Assembly: GCA_031553765.1 (NCBI GenBank) | Contig: JAVBKY010000006.1 | Span: 1 to 64,000 of the forward strand | Direction of reading: 5' to 3' | From: JAITMY01 sp031553765 | GTDB taxonomy: Bacteria > Bacteroidota > Bacteroidia > Bacteroidales > UBA932 | Length of the DNA: 64,000 nt | Shown: positions 25,064 through 33,050 of the stretch, piece after piece | Numbering within the stretch: the first letter of the stretch is position 1 | How the letters are laid out: each line of letters opens with the position of its first letter | Made by a program: the position numbers and the translations under genes | The notes under the pieces: model-generated | Databases searched by the model: none | Told to the model about the DNA's origin: nothing | The model's input: the letters and a program-made list of their open reading frames with translations, nothing else

Positions 25064-26998
25064 TTAGGCTGTCATCATCTTTTCTACCTCGGTATTTACG
25101 TGTTTGATAAAGTCGGAAATGATCATAGCACCTTTATCTCCTTCACCTTGACGGCGTACAGATACGGTGCCTTCGGCAGCCTCCTTCTCGCCTACAATGA
25201 GTAGGTACGGAATATGTTGCATTTCGTTATCACGTATCTTCTTGCCAATCTTTTCGTTGCGAAGGTCGGTAATGGTACGAACATCGTCACCGTTGAGCTG
25301 CTCGGCTACCTGCTTGGCATAGTCGTTGTACTTATCGCTAATGGGCAACACCACAACTTGTTCGGGTGTAAGCCATAGGGGGAATTTACCCGCTGTGTGC
25401 TCAATAAGCACTGCCACAAAGCGCTCCATAGAGCCAAATGGCGCACGGTGAATCATTACGGGGCGGTGACGCTTATCGTCGGCACCAACGTACTCGAGTT
25501 CAAAGCGTTCAGGCAGGTTGTAGTCTACCTGAATGGTACCCAGCTGCCACTTACGACCAATGGCATCGCGCACCATAAAGTCGAGCTTGGGACCGTAGAA
25601 AGCGGCTTCACCGTATTCTACAACGGTTTTCAGCCCCTTTTCGGCAGCAGCCTCAATAATAGCCTGCTCGGCCTTCTCCCAGTTATCATCGCTACCAATA
25701 TACTTTTCACGATTTACTTTGTCGCGCAACGAAACCTGCGCTGTGTAATCCTGAAAGTCAAGTAATTTAAAGATGTAAAGAATGATATCTATTACTTTCT
25801 TGAACTCATCCTTGATTTGCTCCTGCATACAGAACAAGTGAGCATCGTCCTGAGTAAAACCTCGAACACGAGTAAGTCCGTGTAATTCACCGCTTTGCTC
25901 ATAACGGTAAACGGTACCGAACTCGGCAAAACGCACAGGTAAATCTTTGTACGAACGAGGTTTGCTACGGTACATTTCACAGTGGTGCGGGCAGTTCATA
26001 GGCTTAAGCAAGAACTCTTCACCTTCGTACGGGGTTTTGATAGGTTGGAACGAGTCCTTACCATACTTGGCATAGTGACCTGAAGTCACGTACAGGTTTT
26101 TGTGACCGATATGCGGAGTAATTACCTGCTCGTAGCCGTATTTTTTCTGCAACTTTTTCAGAAAGTCTTCCAACCTCAGGCGCAATGCGGTACCCTTAGG
26201 TAACCACATGGGCAAGCCCTGTCCTACCCTTTCGGAGAAGGTGAAAAGCTCCATTTCTTTACCTATTTTACGGTGGTCGCGACGCTTAGCCTCTTCCAAC
26301 ATTTTCAGGTACTCGTCGAGCAAGCCTTGCTTGGGGAAGGTGATACCGTAAATGCGGGTAAGCATCTTGTTCTTCTCGTCGCCACGCCAGTAGGCACCGG
26401 CAATTGCGGTAAGCTTCACTGCCTTTACAATGGATGAATCCATAATGTGGGGGCCACGGCAAAGGTCGGTGAATGTGCCGCAGGTGTAGAAGCTGATAGT
26501 ACCGTCTTGAAGGTCGTTTATCATTTCCACCTTGTAGATTTCACTCTTATCGGCAAAGGTTTTAAGTGCTTCGGCCTTGGAAACTTCGCGGCGAACAAAA
26601 GTTTGCTTTTCGCGCGCCAACTCCAGCATTTTCTTTTCTATTTTCTCCAAATCGGCCTCTACAATAGGCTTTACGGGATCCACATCGTAGTAAAAACCGT
26701 TTTCGATGGCAGGACCAATACCGAATTTTATACCGGGAAACAGCTGCTCAAGCGCCTCTGCCATAAGGTGTGACGAGGAGTGCCAAAAGGCATGCTTTCC
26801 CTCTGCATCGTCAAACTTATGTAGCTTCAACGTTGAATCCGCAGTAATTTGAAAGCGTAAATCTTGCAACTCGTCATTTACGGTTGCGCTAAGCACATCG
26901 GTCGCCAGACGCGGACTAATACTTTCGGCTACCTGTAAGGGAGTTACGCCGCTTTCGTATTCGCGGTAGCTGCCGTCGGGGAAGGTAATTTTTATCAT
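25064..26998 (-). CDS. thrS: Threonyl-tRNA synthetase
   Basis: Charges tRNA-Thr (644 aa). An N-terminal TGS domain (1-62) is followed by the editing domain with the HxxxH-type stretch KHAFWHSSSHLMAEAL and a Cys/His motif (SFYTCGTFTDLCRGPH). The class II catalytic core has KPMNCPHHCEMYR with the zinc Cys, FAEFGTVYRYEQSGELHGLTR (motif 2), and HRAPFGSMERFVAVLIE (motif 3). The C-terminal anticodon domain begins near TPEQVVVLPIS. It is the first gene of the group with infC, rpmI and rplT. No T-box or leader peptide is visible upstream. Confidence 0.97.
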   Translation of the reverse strand: MIKITFPDGSYREYESGVTPLQVAESISPRLATDVLSATVNDELQDLRFQITADSTLKLHKFDDAEGKHAFWHSSSHLMAEALEQLFPGIKFGIGPAIENGFYYDVDPVKPIVEADLEKIEKKMLELAREKQTFVRREVSKAEALKTFADKSEIYKVEMINDLQDGTISFYTCGTFTDLCRGPHIMDSSIVKAVKLTAIAGAYWRGDEKNKMLTRIYGITFPKQGLLDEYLKMLEEAKRRDHRKIGKEMELFTFSERVGQGLPMWLPKGTALRLRLEDFLKKLQKKYGYEQVITPHIGHKNLYVTSGHYAKYGKDSFQPIKTPYEGEEFLLKPMNCPHHCEMYRSKPRSYKDLPVRFAEFGTVYRYEQSGELHGLTRVRGFTQDDAHLFCMQEQIKDEFKKVIDIILYIFKLLDFQDYTAQVSLRDKVNREKYIGSDDNWEKAEQAIIEAAAEKGLKTVVEYGEAAFYGPKLDFMVRDAIGRKWQLGTIQVDYNLPERFELEYVGADDKRHRPVMIHRAPFGSMERFVAVLIEHTAGKFPLWLTPEQVVVLPISDKYNDYAKQVAEQLNGDDVRTITDLRNEKIGKKIRDNEMQHIPYLLIVGEKEAAEGTVSVRRQGEGDKGAMIISDFIKHVNTEVEKMMTA

Positions 26999-27021
26999 GG
27001 TAAAATGTGATTACAGTGCAC

Positions 27022-27054
27022 AAGAGATTGCGGACCAAGCCCGCAATGACAGAA
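27022..27054. repeat. Short palindromic element upstream of thrS
   Basis: AGATTGCGGACCAAGCCCGCAATGAC forms an ATTGCGG/CCGCAAT stem. The GATTGC and GCAATGAC ends match the arms of the CGTCATTGCGAG elements at 4900 and 35453. It ends 24 nt from the thrS start codon. Confidence 0.75.
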
Positions 27055-27102
27055 TGTTTTACAAAAAGAAGTGCAAAGATAAGAAAAATAGCGCGATTTT
27101 GT

Positions 27103-28227
27103 TTAGTCCAACTTTTTTACAAAGCAACGGCGACGTGTGTACTGCTCACGCAGGTAGTTGTTCCACACGCCAATGGCTTTTACGTTGGTTTCCAGCTGAG
27201 GGTTGGTTATGGCGTAGCGCACTTTGCGACGTATAAACATTTCGTTGAGTTTGGCATGCAGTAAGGCATGTACACCTTTGTTTTGCCAATCGGGATGCAC
27301 CCCCATCAACGTCAACTCAACATCTTTAAAGAAGTATTTAGCCGCCCAAATGCGAAAAATGCCGAAGGGAAATAATTTTCCTTTGGAACGCTGAAAGGCC
27401 TTGACTTGTGAGGGCATAATAATAGCAAAGGCTACCATATTATCATGCTCATCCACTATAAAACAGCTAAGGTTGTAGCGGGCTATGATACCTGAGTTAT
27501 CGGCAAAAAACTTAGCCTCCTCGGGGGTGTACTCTACAAAACCATATAAGTTGGCAAAAGCGAGGTTTACTACCCCCATCATTTGGCGAACAAGTCGCCT
27601 ATACTGAAAGCCTGTTCTGGGAAAAACGGCACGTAACTTATAGCGCGAATCCACCATGCGGCGTACTACATCCACTTTTTTCGGTACGGATTGAGACCCC
27701 GGCAGCTTGAATTGCAACCAATCGTCGGCCTTATCATAGCCAAGACGTGCCAAGTGTACAGGATAGTACGGGTAGTTGTATATAACGGTTACTCCTCCGG
27801 GATTTTCAAATCCCTCAATGAGCATACCCTCGTAATCGTAATCGGTAAGACCAAATGGACCGTGCACACCGGTAAGTCCCTTTTCTTTAGCCCAATTTTC
27901 AACAGCCTTAAGCAATGCTGCCGACACTTCATAGTCGTTCACAAAGTCAATCCAACCAAAGCGAGCATAGTTCAAACCGCTTTTGGCGTTAGCGCGATAG
28001 TTAACCAATGCTGCTACGCGTCCTACGACCTCGCCATTTTTGTATGCTAAAAAAAAGTCGGCATCTCCGTGTTTAAAGGAAGGATTCTTTTCTCTATCAA
28101 ACGTCCACAATTCGCCTATATCCATGGGTGGCACCCAATTAGGCGAAGAGCGATACAACATGTGTGGGAATCGAATAAACACACGCAACTCCCTTTTACT
28201 CTGAATCTTCCTTACTTCTACTCCCAT
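27103..28227 (-). CDS. GNAT-like acyltransferase of unknown substrate
   Basis: This 374-aa protein has a GNAT-like C-terminal part: LTLMGVHPDWQNKGVHALLHAKL resembles the acetyl-CoA loop, and TNPQLETNVKAIGVWNN follows. The N-terminal half (FPHMLYRSSPNWVPPM, FFLAYKNGEVVGRVAALVN, LTGVHGPFGLTDYDYEGMLI) is typical of a large conserved Bacteroidota family whose reaction is not known to me. It is the last gene on the phe/tyr operon strand, 65 nt after the DAHP synthase gene. A TATTTTTG box in that gap could give it its own promoter. I chose ATG 28227 over a GTG two codons upstream. Confidence 0.75.
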   Translation of the reverse strand: MGVEVRKIQSKRELRVFIRFPHMLYRSSPNWVPPMDIGELWTFDREKNPSFKHGDADFFLAYKNGEVVGRVAALVNYRANAKSGLNYARFGWIDFVNDYEVSAALLKAVENWAKEKGLTGVHGPFGLTDYDYEGMLIEGFENPGGVTVIYNYPYYPVHLARLGYDKADDWLQFKLPGSQSVPKKVDVVRRMVDSRYKLRAVFPRTGFQYRRLVRQMMGVVNLAFANLYGFVEYTPEEAKFFADNSGIIARYNLSCFIVDEHDNMVAFAIIMPSQVKAFQRSKGKLFPFGIFRIWAAKYFFKDVELTLMGVHPDWQNKGVHALLHAKLNEMFIRRKVRYAITNPQLETNVKAIGVWNNYLREQYTRRRCFVKKLD

Positions 28228-28292
28228 ACTCACTTGGGTATTAAATGTAGCGGGTTAAGGATACAAAAATAATTGTTTTTACTGATTTACAA

Positions 28293-29384
28293 CTATTTTG
28301 CATTCATTATTTCGGTTTGTAGGTTAATGGACTCTTCGTGAATAAGCTCCAGCAACTTTTTAGAGAAGTCATCACGCAATCCCATAGCCTGACCAAATTG
28401 TACGCGCTTTTGCAAAATTTCCTCCCAACGATTTAGTTGTAAAACCATTACGTTGTTGTTCTTTTTGTACTGTCCGATTTTTTTAGACAAATCCATACGT
28501 TTACCTAAAGTTTGGAAAATGGCATCGTCGAGCATATCAATTTGGCGGCGGTAATCGTCCAACTCCGTACGTAATTCGGGCTTCGTTGGGTTGATTTCGC
28601 GCAGCTGCAAGGCTTGAATCATTTGCGCGTAATCCTTAGGGAGCAGCTGCTGGTCGGCATCGCTTTTTGCCACGCAAGGATTGTTGTGCGACTCTACCAT
28701 AAGCCCGTCCATATTGAGGTCGAGCGCCTTTTGCGCTACCAGCGGTACCAACTCGCGCTTACCCGAAATGTGGCTCGGGTCGCAAATGATGGGCAATTGC
28801 GGGCACATGGTTTTGAGCTCAATGGCAATATTCCACATGGGCTCGTTGCGGTACACCGTTTTTTCGTGCGAAGAAAACCCGCGGTGAATGGCTGCCAACT
28901 TGGTAATACCAGCACGGTTAATACGCTCCAAAGCGCCAATCCAGAGCTGCAGGTCTGGGTTAACCGGATTTTTCACCAGTACTGCTACATTGCTACCCTT
29001 CACCGTATCAGCGATATCCTGCACTGAAAAGGGATTGGCCGAGGTACGCGCACCTACCCACAGCATATCTACGTTGTACTTAAGCGCTAACTCCACGTGT
29101 TCGGCAGTTGCCACCTCACAAGCGGTGAGCAAACCTGTTTCCTTTTTCACGGCTTCCAACCATTTAAGAGCCACCACGCCCATGCCTTCAAAGGCGCCGG
29201 GACGGGTGCGAGGCTTCCACACGCCGGCACGGAAGTAGCTGATGCGCTTTGACTCCTTCAGCTGACGGGCGGTATCAAGCATTTGCTCTTCGCTTTCGGC
29301 ACTGCACGGGCCTGCTATAAGCAACGGCCAGCGGGGATTTTCCAAATGGTTTTCAATAGGGGTGATTTCTAAGTCGAGCTTCAT
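28293..29384 (-). CDS. aroF: Bifunctional DAHP synthase / chorismate mutase
   Basis: This 363-aa fusion joins the first step of the shikimate pathway to the branch point for Phe and Tyr. The N-terminal part (to about 265) is a class I DAHP synthase of the KDO8P-synthase-like type: LLIAGPCSAESEEQM, FRAGVWKPRTRPGAFEG, LWVGARTSANPFSVQDIAD and ICDPSHISGKRELVP with metal ligands. The C-terminal part (about 270-363) is an AroQ chorismate mutase helix bundle: DDYRRQIDMLDDAIFQTLGK, RMDLSKKIGQYKK. The mutase half is normally also the allosteric sensor in such fusions. It lies 40 nt after tyrA. Confidence 0.94.
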   Translation of the reverse strand: MKLDLEITPIENHLENPRWPLLIAGPCSAESEEQMLDTARQLKESKRISYFRAGVWKPRTRPGAFEGMGVVALKWLEAVKKETGLLTACEVATAEHVELALKYNVDMLWVGARTSANPFSVQDIADTVKGSNVAVLVKNPVNPDLQLWIGALERINRAGITKLAAIHRGFSSHEKTVYRNEPMWNIAIELKTMCPQLPIICDPSHISGKRELVPLVAQKALDLNMDGLMVESHNNPCVAKSDADQQLLPKDYAQMIQALQLREINPTKPELRTELDDYRRQIDMLDDAIFQTLGKRMDLSKKIGQYKKNNNVMVLQLNRWEEILQKRVQFGQAMGLRDDFSKKLLELIHEESINLQTEIMNAK

Positions 29385-29424
29385 AATATTGTTGAATTGC
29401 TTTGTTGTTGAATTGTTGAACTGT

Positions 29425-30270
29425 TTACTTAATTATTTTTCCTATCTCGTTGGCCTCGGTCATCAGCTTATTCAAGCCATCTATGTCCTTTTCATCTATT
29501 TTATTTTTAAATAGTTGTAAATTCTCGATGTACCTATCAAGGGCATGTGAAATGCTGTCGGCGTTTTGTATAAAAATAGGCGTCCATGTTTCGGGGGAAC
29601 TTTTTGCCAAACGCACGGTGGAGGCAAAACCGGTTCCGGCAAGGTCGAGAATGTGGCTTTCGCTTTTTTCCACCTCCAGCACGGTAAGTCCAAGCATAAA
29701 CGAGCTGACGTGCGATATATGCGAAACGTAGGCTACGTGGCGGTCGTGGTCATCGGGATTGGTGTAGAAAAGAACATCCATGTTAAGTGCGCGGTACATA
29801 GCCAGCACGCGGTTGAGCGCCAAGTCGGCACTGAGGGTATGCTCGCATACAATGGCTTTTTTGCCGTCGAAAAGATTGTCGATAGCGGCTGTGGGGCCCG
29901 AATACTCGGTACCCGCCATGGGGTGTGATGCCACATACTGTCCGCGCTTAGGGTGCTTACGCGCCACGGCGCAAATGCCGCTTTTGGTTGAGCCCATATC
30001 CACCAGCACGGCATCTTTTTTAAGTAAGTCGAGTGCATGTGGTAGCAGCTCGCGCGCGGCATTAACAGGGATAGCCAGCACCACCATATCGGCTAACGCT
30101 ACTGCTCTATCAAGGGGTAGAATTTCGTCCACCAAACCCAACTCCAACGCTTGCGCGGTGTGCGCTTCATTGGCATCAGCACCTATAAGGCGTGTGGCAA
30201 AACCGCGCTTGCGCAATGATATGGCTACAGAACCGCCTATGAGACCTAAACCTACGAATGTAACGACCAT
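29425..30270 (-). CDS. tyrA: Prephenate dehydrogenase
   Basis: Oxidative decarboxylation of prephenate to 4-hydroxyphenylpyruvate for tyrosine synthesis (281 aa). Seen: the NAD motif VTFVGLGLIGGSVAISLRK, VDMGSTKSGICAVA, the signature YVASHPMAGTEYSGPTAAI with the catalytic His, and a helical C-terminal domain. It has no fused chorismate mutase or ACT domain; the mutase is on the next gene. It follows pheA after 80 nt containing two palindromic elements. Confidence 0.94.
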   Translation of the reverse strand: MVVTFVGLGLIGGSVAISLRKRGFATRLIGADANEAHTAQALELGLVDEILPLDRAVALADMVVLAIPVNAARELLPHALDLLKKDAVLVDMGSTKSGICAVARKHPKRGQYVASHPMAGTEYSGPTAAIDNLFDGKKAIVCEHTLSADLALNRVLAMYRALNMDVLFYTNPDDHDRHVAYVSHISHVSSFMLGLTVLEVEKSESHILDLAGTGFASTVRLAKSSPETWTPIFIQNADSISHALDRYIENLQLFKNKIDEKDIDGLNKLMTEANEIGKIIK

Positions 30271-30272
30271 TT

Positions 30273-30328
30273 TATAATTAAAAATTGAGAATTAAAAATT
30301 TACCCCCCTAAAGGGGGCTATAACAGAT
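30273..30328. repeat. AATTAAAAATT element plus CCCCCTAAAGGGGG palindrome upstream of tyrA
   Basis: TTAAAAATTGAGAATTAAAA (AT family, also at 22637 and 53911) is followed by CCCCCTAAAGGGGGCTATAAC, identical to the arms of the element at 36738-36840. The AT part begins three bases before the tyrA start codon. Confidence 0.85.
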
Positions 30329-30350
30329 TGCGTTTGCCATGCGCATTTCT

Positions 30351-31193
30351 CTATGCTACCAGATGCAAGCTCTTGCGCTCATACTCTCCAAGTATGGTGT
30401 AGCTGGTAACTTTTTCGGAGAAGCGCCTCATTACGCTGCAATAAAGCGCGGCATCATTCCACTCCAAGTCAATAAAGAAGCTGTACTGATAAGGTTTTCC
30501 GAGAATGGGAACGGATTGTATTTTGGTTAAATTCAAACCGTTGATAGCAAACAGCATAAGCACCTCTGCCAAAGAGCCGCTGCGGTGTTCGAGCTCAAAG
30601 CAAAGCGAGGTTTTGTTGGCGTTGTCCACATGCTGCGCCTCGCGTGCCAGCACAAAAAAGCGGGTAAAGTTTTGCTTGCTGGTATGGATATTTGGTGCAA
30701 TAATCTGTAACCCGTATAACTCCGCCGCCTGCGCTCCAGCAATGGCTGCCGTATTTTTCAGTTGCTTGCTCACTATGAGCTGCGCTGATTCCGCCGTATC
30801 GTTTTTCTCCACCACCGTAATGCTATCGGGTAGCGTATCGAGGTACTCGCGGCATTGCGCAATGGCTATGGGGTGTGAATGGATGTACTCAATTTGCGAT
30901 AGCTGCACACCCGGCAGCGCCATCAGCTGCATTTCGATATGTAAAAAAACCTCTCCTACTATCTTCAATCCGAACTCGTTTATGAGCGAGTAGTTGGGCA
31001 TCAGCGTACCGGCAATGGTGTTTTCAATAGCCATAAGGGCAAAATCCACATCGCCATCGTGCAACTTGCGGCACAATATACGAAAGGTATCGCACTCCAC
31101 CGCTGTTATATCTTTTCCAAAATACTTCCATGCGGCTACCTCGTGAAAGGCACCCGCCACACCTTGAATTGCTATCCGTTTTCGATCTTCCAT
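30351..31193 (-). CDS. pheA: Prephenate dehydratase
   Basis: Converts prephenate to phenylpyruvate (280 aa). The catalytic domain (about 1-185) begins RIAIQGVAGAFHEVAAWKYF; ALMAIENTIAGTLMPNYSLI, HSHPIAIAQCREYLD, NDTAESAQLI and NFTRFFVL (the TRF motif) follow. The C-terminal ACT domain (about 195-280) has KTSLCFELEHRSGSLAEVL and KIQSVPILGKPYQYSFFIDL for Phe feedback. It is the first structural gene of the operon, downstream of an F/Y-rich leader peptide and an attenuator. Confidence 0.96.
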   Translation of the reverse strand: MEDRKRIAIQGVAGAFHEVAAWKYFGKDITAVECDTFRILCRKLHDGDVDFALMAIENTIAGTLMPNYSLINEFGLKIVGEVFLHIEMQLMALPGVQLSQIEYIHSHPIAIAQCREYLDTLPDSITVVEKNDTAESAQLIVSKQLKNTAAIAGAQAAELYGLQIIAPNIHTSKQNFTRFFVLAREAQHVDNANKTSLCFELEHRSGSLAEVLMLFAINGLNLTKIQSVPILGKPYQYSFFIDLEWNDAALYCSVMRRFSEKVTSYTILGEYERKSLHLVA

Positions 31194-31210
31194 TTTTTGC
31201 TTTTACAAAT

Positions 31211-31240
31211 AAAAAAATCCCGCAACGCTGTGCGGGATTT
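31211..31240 (-). terminator. phe/tyr attenuator terminator
   Basis: On the minus strand AAATCCCGCA and TGCGGGATTT form a perfect 10-bp stem with a 6-nt loop, followed by T7. It lies between the leader peptide and pheA, so it can only make sense as an attenuator of this operon. Confidence 0.92.
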
Positions 31241-31289
31241 ACGATATATCTTGTATTCAGTTTAGACAATAGAATTCGTGCAACCCCGC
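31232..31289 (-). promoter_or_regulatory. phe/tyr antiterminator
   Basis: GCGGGGTT (31282-31289, leader codons 18-20) pairs with AATCCCGC (31232-31239), the 5' arm of the terminator, with one G-U; ACGA/TCGT adds 4 bp beyond a small bulge. A competing stem joins TTTGTGCAGC (31343-31352) to GTTGCACGAA (31275-31284). Confidence 0.72.
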
Positions 31290-31342
31290 TCGGCGTGTTG
31301 ATAGTAAAAATAGAATCCGTAAAATCGTTGAAGCGAACTCAT
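31262..31342 (-). CDS. Phenylalanine/tyrosine operon leader peptide
   Basis: A 26-codon frame upstream of pheA starts MSSLQR, and codons 7-14 read F Y G F Y F Y Y, seven aromatic codons out of eight. It ends HAERGCTNSIV and TAA. The content matches the operon it precedes, which makes both phenylalanine and tyrosine. A TACCTTTG box lies 21 nt upstream and a terminator 21 nt downstream. The peptide is expected to act only as a sensor of charged Phe- and Tyr-tRNA. Confidence 0.9.
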   Translation of the reverse strand: MSSLQRFYGFYFYYQHAERGCTNSIV

Positions 31343-31363
31343 GCTGCACAAAATTTATGGTTA

Positions 31364-31371
31364 CAAAGGTA
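31364..31371 (-). promoter_or_regulatory. Minus-7 box of the phe/tyr operon
   Basis: TACCTTTG on the minus strand, identical to the box of the his operon. No TTTG is found 19 nt upstream. Transcription would start about 18 nt before the leader ATG. Confidence 0.7.
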
Positions 31372-31498
31372 ATACTTTTTTAGTGGGATGGGCGATTTTT
31401 TGAAAAATTTATTTGGGAATTTTCAAGTCATTAAAATAAACATCTAATAATCAATTATCTACAAATAAGACACTTTAAATAATAGTGCTTACAAATTG

Positions 31499-32263
31499 TT
31501 ACCTCTTACCCATTACAGTGGGTGTTGCCTCCGCATGCCCAATGCTAAAATGTACGGTATCGCTAATGGCGCCTTCATTATCTTTTACCCAACAAGATAG
31601 TTTCTTAAGCCTCTCCGTATCATCATTAAGGATAGTCTCAGTGTGAGTCAATCCTTGATTTTTAACATCAAGCGCTACCAACCAAGTTGAGTCCACATCT
31701 GTACTGGCAATGTGAAATACGCCTTTTATAAATAAGCTATCAAGAGCGCCACCCCAGCGTTGATCGCGGTCATGGCTAGTGGTAAAATCAAAGGAGTAAT
31801 CGCCCCTCACCGAATCAACAGTGTAGGTAACACCTACCTTTGGTAACATGTTGGTGAATGAGTACAACCGTTTTTCAAGCGAAGTAACCTGATTAAAGGC
31901 GTTACGCTGCGTGACAGTAATAGCGTGTAGCCCATCGGCACTTGGTATAACTTCAACCGTACGGGTAAAGCTGTATCGTTCGCCGGATTGCTCAAGTTTA
32001 ACAATGAGATTGGTAACATCTTCACCATCTACCATGACGACAGCATTATTCACAGCAACAGTAAAGCTCTTAATATTACCGCCCTCATCATCCCCTTTTA
32101 TTTTAAACTCATACGTGCGCTGAGTTCCTTTTGGAGAGTTTTTTATAGTATCAACCACCAATGTGTCAACGTTAGTAGTAAGTTCGTTAGATCTTATGCT
32201 ACACCCTACTACAGCCACCATGGTTAAAAAGACAATAATTGTAAGTGGTTGTTTTAATTTCAT
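31499..32263 (-). CDS. Hypothetical lipoprotein
   Basis: This 254-aa predicted lipoprotein has a lipobox VVGC near residue 21. The mature part alternates short beta strands (GTQRTYEFKIKGDDEGGNI, RYSFTRTVEVIPSADGLHAI, GVTYTVDSVRGDYSFDF), suggesting repeated Ig-like domains. I recognise no named family. The preceding gene on this strand, a secreted membrane-associated protein, ends 37 nt upstream, so they may form a pair. Confidence 0.6.
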   Translation of the reverse strand: MKLKQPLTIIVFLTMVAVVGCSIRSNELTTNVDTLVVDTIKNSPKGTQRTYEFKIKGDDEGGNIKSFTVAVNNAVVMVDGEDVTNLIVKLEQSGERYSFTRTVEVIPSADGLHAITVTQRNAFNQVTSLEKRLYSFTNMLPKVGVTYTVDSVRGDYSFDFTTSHDRDQRWGGALDSLFIKGVFHIASTDVDSTWLVALDVKNQGLTHTETILNDDTERLKKLSCWVKDNEGAISDTVHFSIGHAEATPTVMGKR

Positions 32264-32300
32264 AGATAATTAGTTGTTAGAATGGGTTGCGTTTATCACA

Positions 32301-33005
32301 TCATCGCACTTTCAACGTCAACTTAGCACCATAAGATGGTGCAAATGTTGTATTCTGTCCAAAGGTAGAGGTCAGCTGCAAGTCTGGACATAGCGACAAA
32401 TTTGCCTTTTTACCTACATCCCAACTCATCAATCCGCGACTTCTATTAATCTCTCCAGCACGAACTGGAGCATCTATCATTGACCAAAGACTATTAGCAA
32501 AATATATTGCAGTAAATGCCAACATTGCAGCCTCCGCTCCCATGCTGGTCGTTCTATTACCATAATACGAGTAGCTATCATAGGGATACATATTTGCAGC
32601 ACTCACCACCATACCAATCAAAGAAGCCACCTCTACTCCCGTCATGAGCGCACCTTTACCGTAATCTCCATTATAGTACTGCCCTCCTCCGGCTAGCAGG
32701 AAGGAGAAAAACCATGCTAACACCGGTGACTTTTTATCATACATAACTATGGGCTGATTCGACATATTCGCCTGTACATTAAATACATCTTTTGCTCCAT
32801 TGGCATATTTTATCATAAATACATCTGCCTTGGGTACAACATAGGTTGGCCCATCGAGGTTATCCATTTTTTTATACTTAATGCTTTCACTTCCCACCTC
32901 CTCTACGCGCACATTTTCTTCCTTACCTGAGCGCATAATCATTACATCTTGGGCAAATGATGTCATCACTCCAAAAAAAATTACAATAGTAAGAACTACT
33001 TTCAT
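32301..33005 (-). CDS. Secreted/membrane hypothetical protein
   Basis: This 234-aa protein has a signal peptide (MKVVLTIVIFFGVMTSFAQ). A beta-rich segment follows (DVMIMRSGKEENVRVEEVG, TYVVPKADVFMIKYANG), then two or three hydrophobic segments (SPVLAWFFSFLLAGGGQYYN, GVEVASLIGMVVSAA, AAMLAFTAIYFANSLW). The QYYNGDYGKGA motif resembles Bacteroidota proteins in which an N-terminal domain precedes a small membrane module. I cannot name the family with confidence. The chosen ATG at 33005 gives the signal peptide. Confidence 0.6.
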   Translation of the reverse strand: MKVVLTIVIFFGVMTSFAQDVMIMRSGKEENVRVEEVGSESIKYKKMDNLDGPTYVVPKADVFMIKYANGAKDVFNVQANMSNQPIVMYDKKSPVLAWFFSFLLAGGGQYYNGDYGKGALMTGVEVASLIGMVVSAANMYPYDSYSYYGNRTTSMGAEAAMLAFTAIYFANSLWSMIDAPVRAGEINRSRGLMSWDVGKKANLSLCPDLQLTSTFGQNTTFAPSYGAKLTLKVR

Positions 33006-33050
33006 GGTTATATGTTTTTTACGTAATCCACTCAATTAATATACAGCAAA

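Noticed and set aside
26999..27102. Possible T-box or leader peptide upstream of thrS
   Set aside because: No specifier hairpin, T-box sequence or Thr-rich frame; only a short palindromic element is present.
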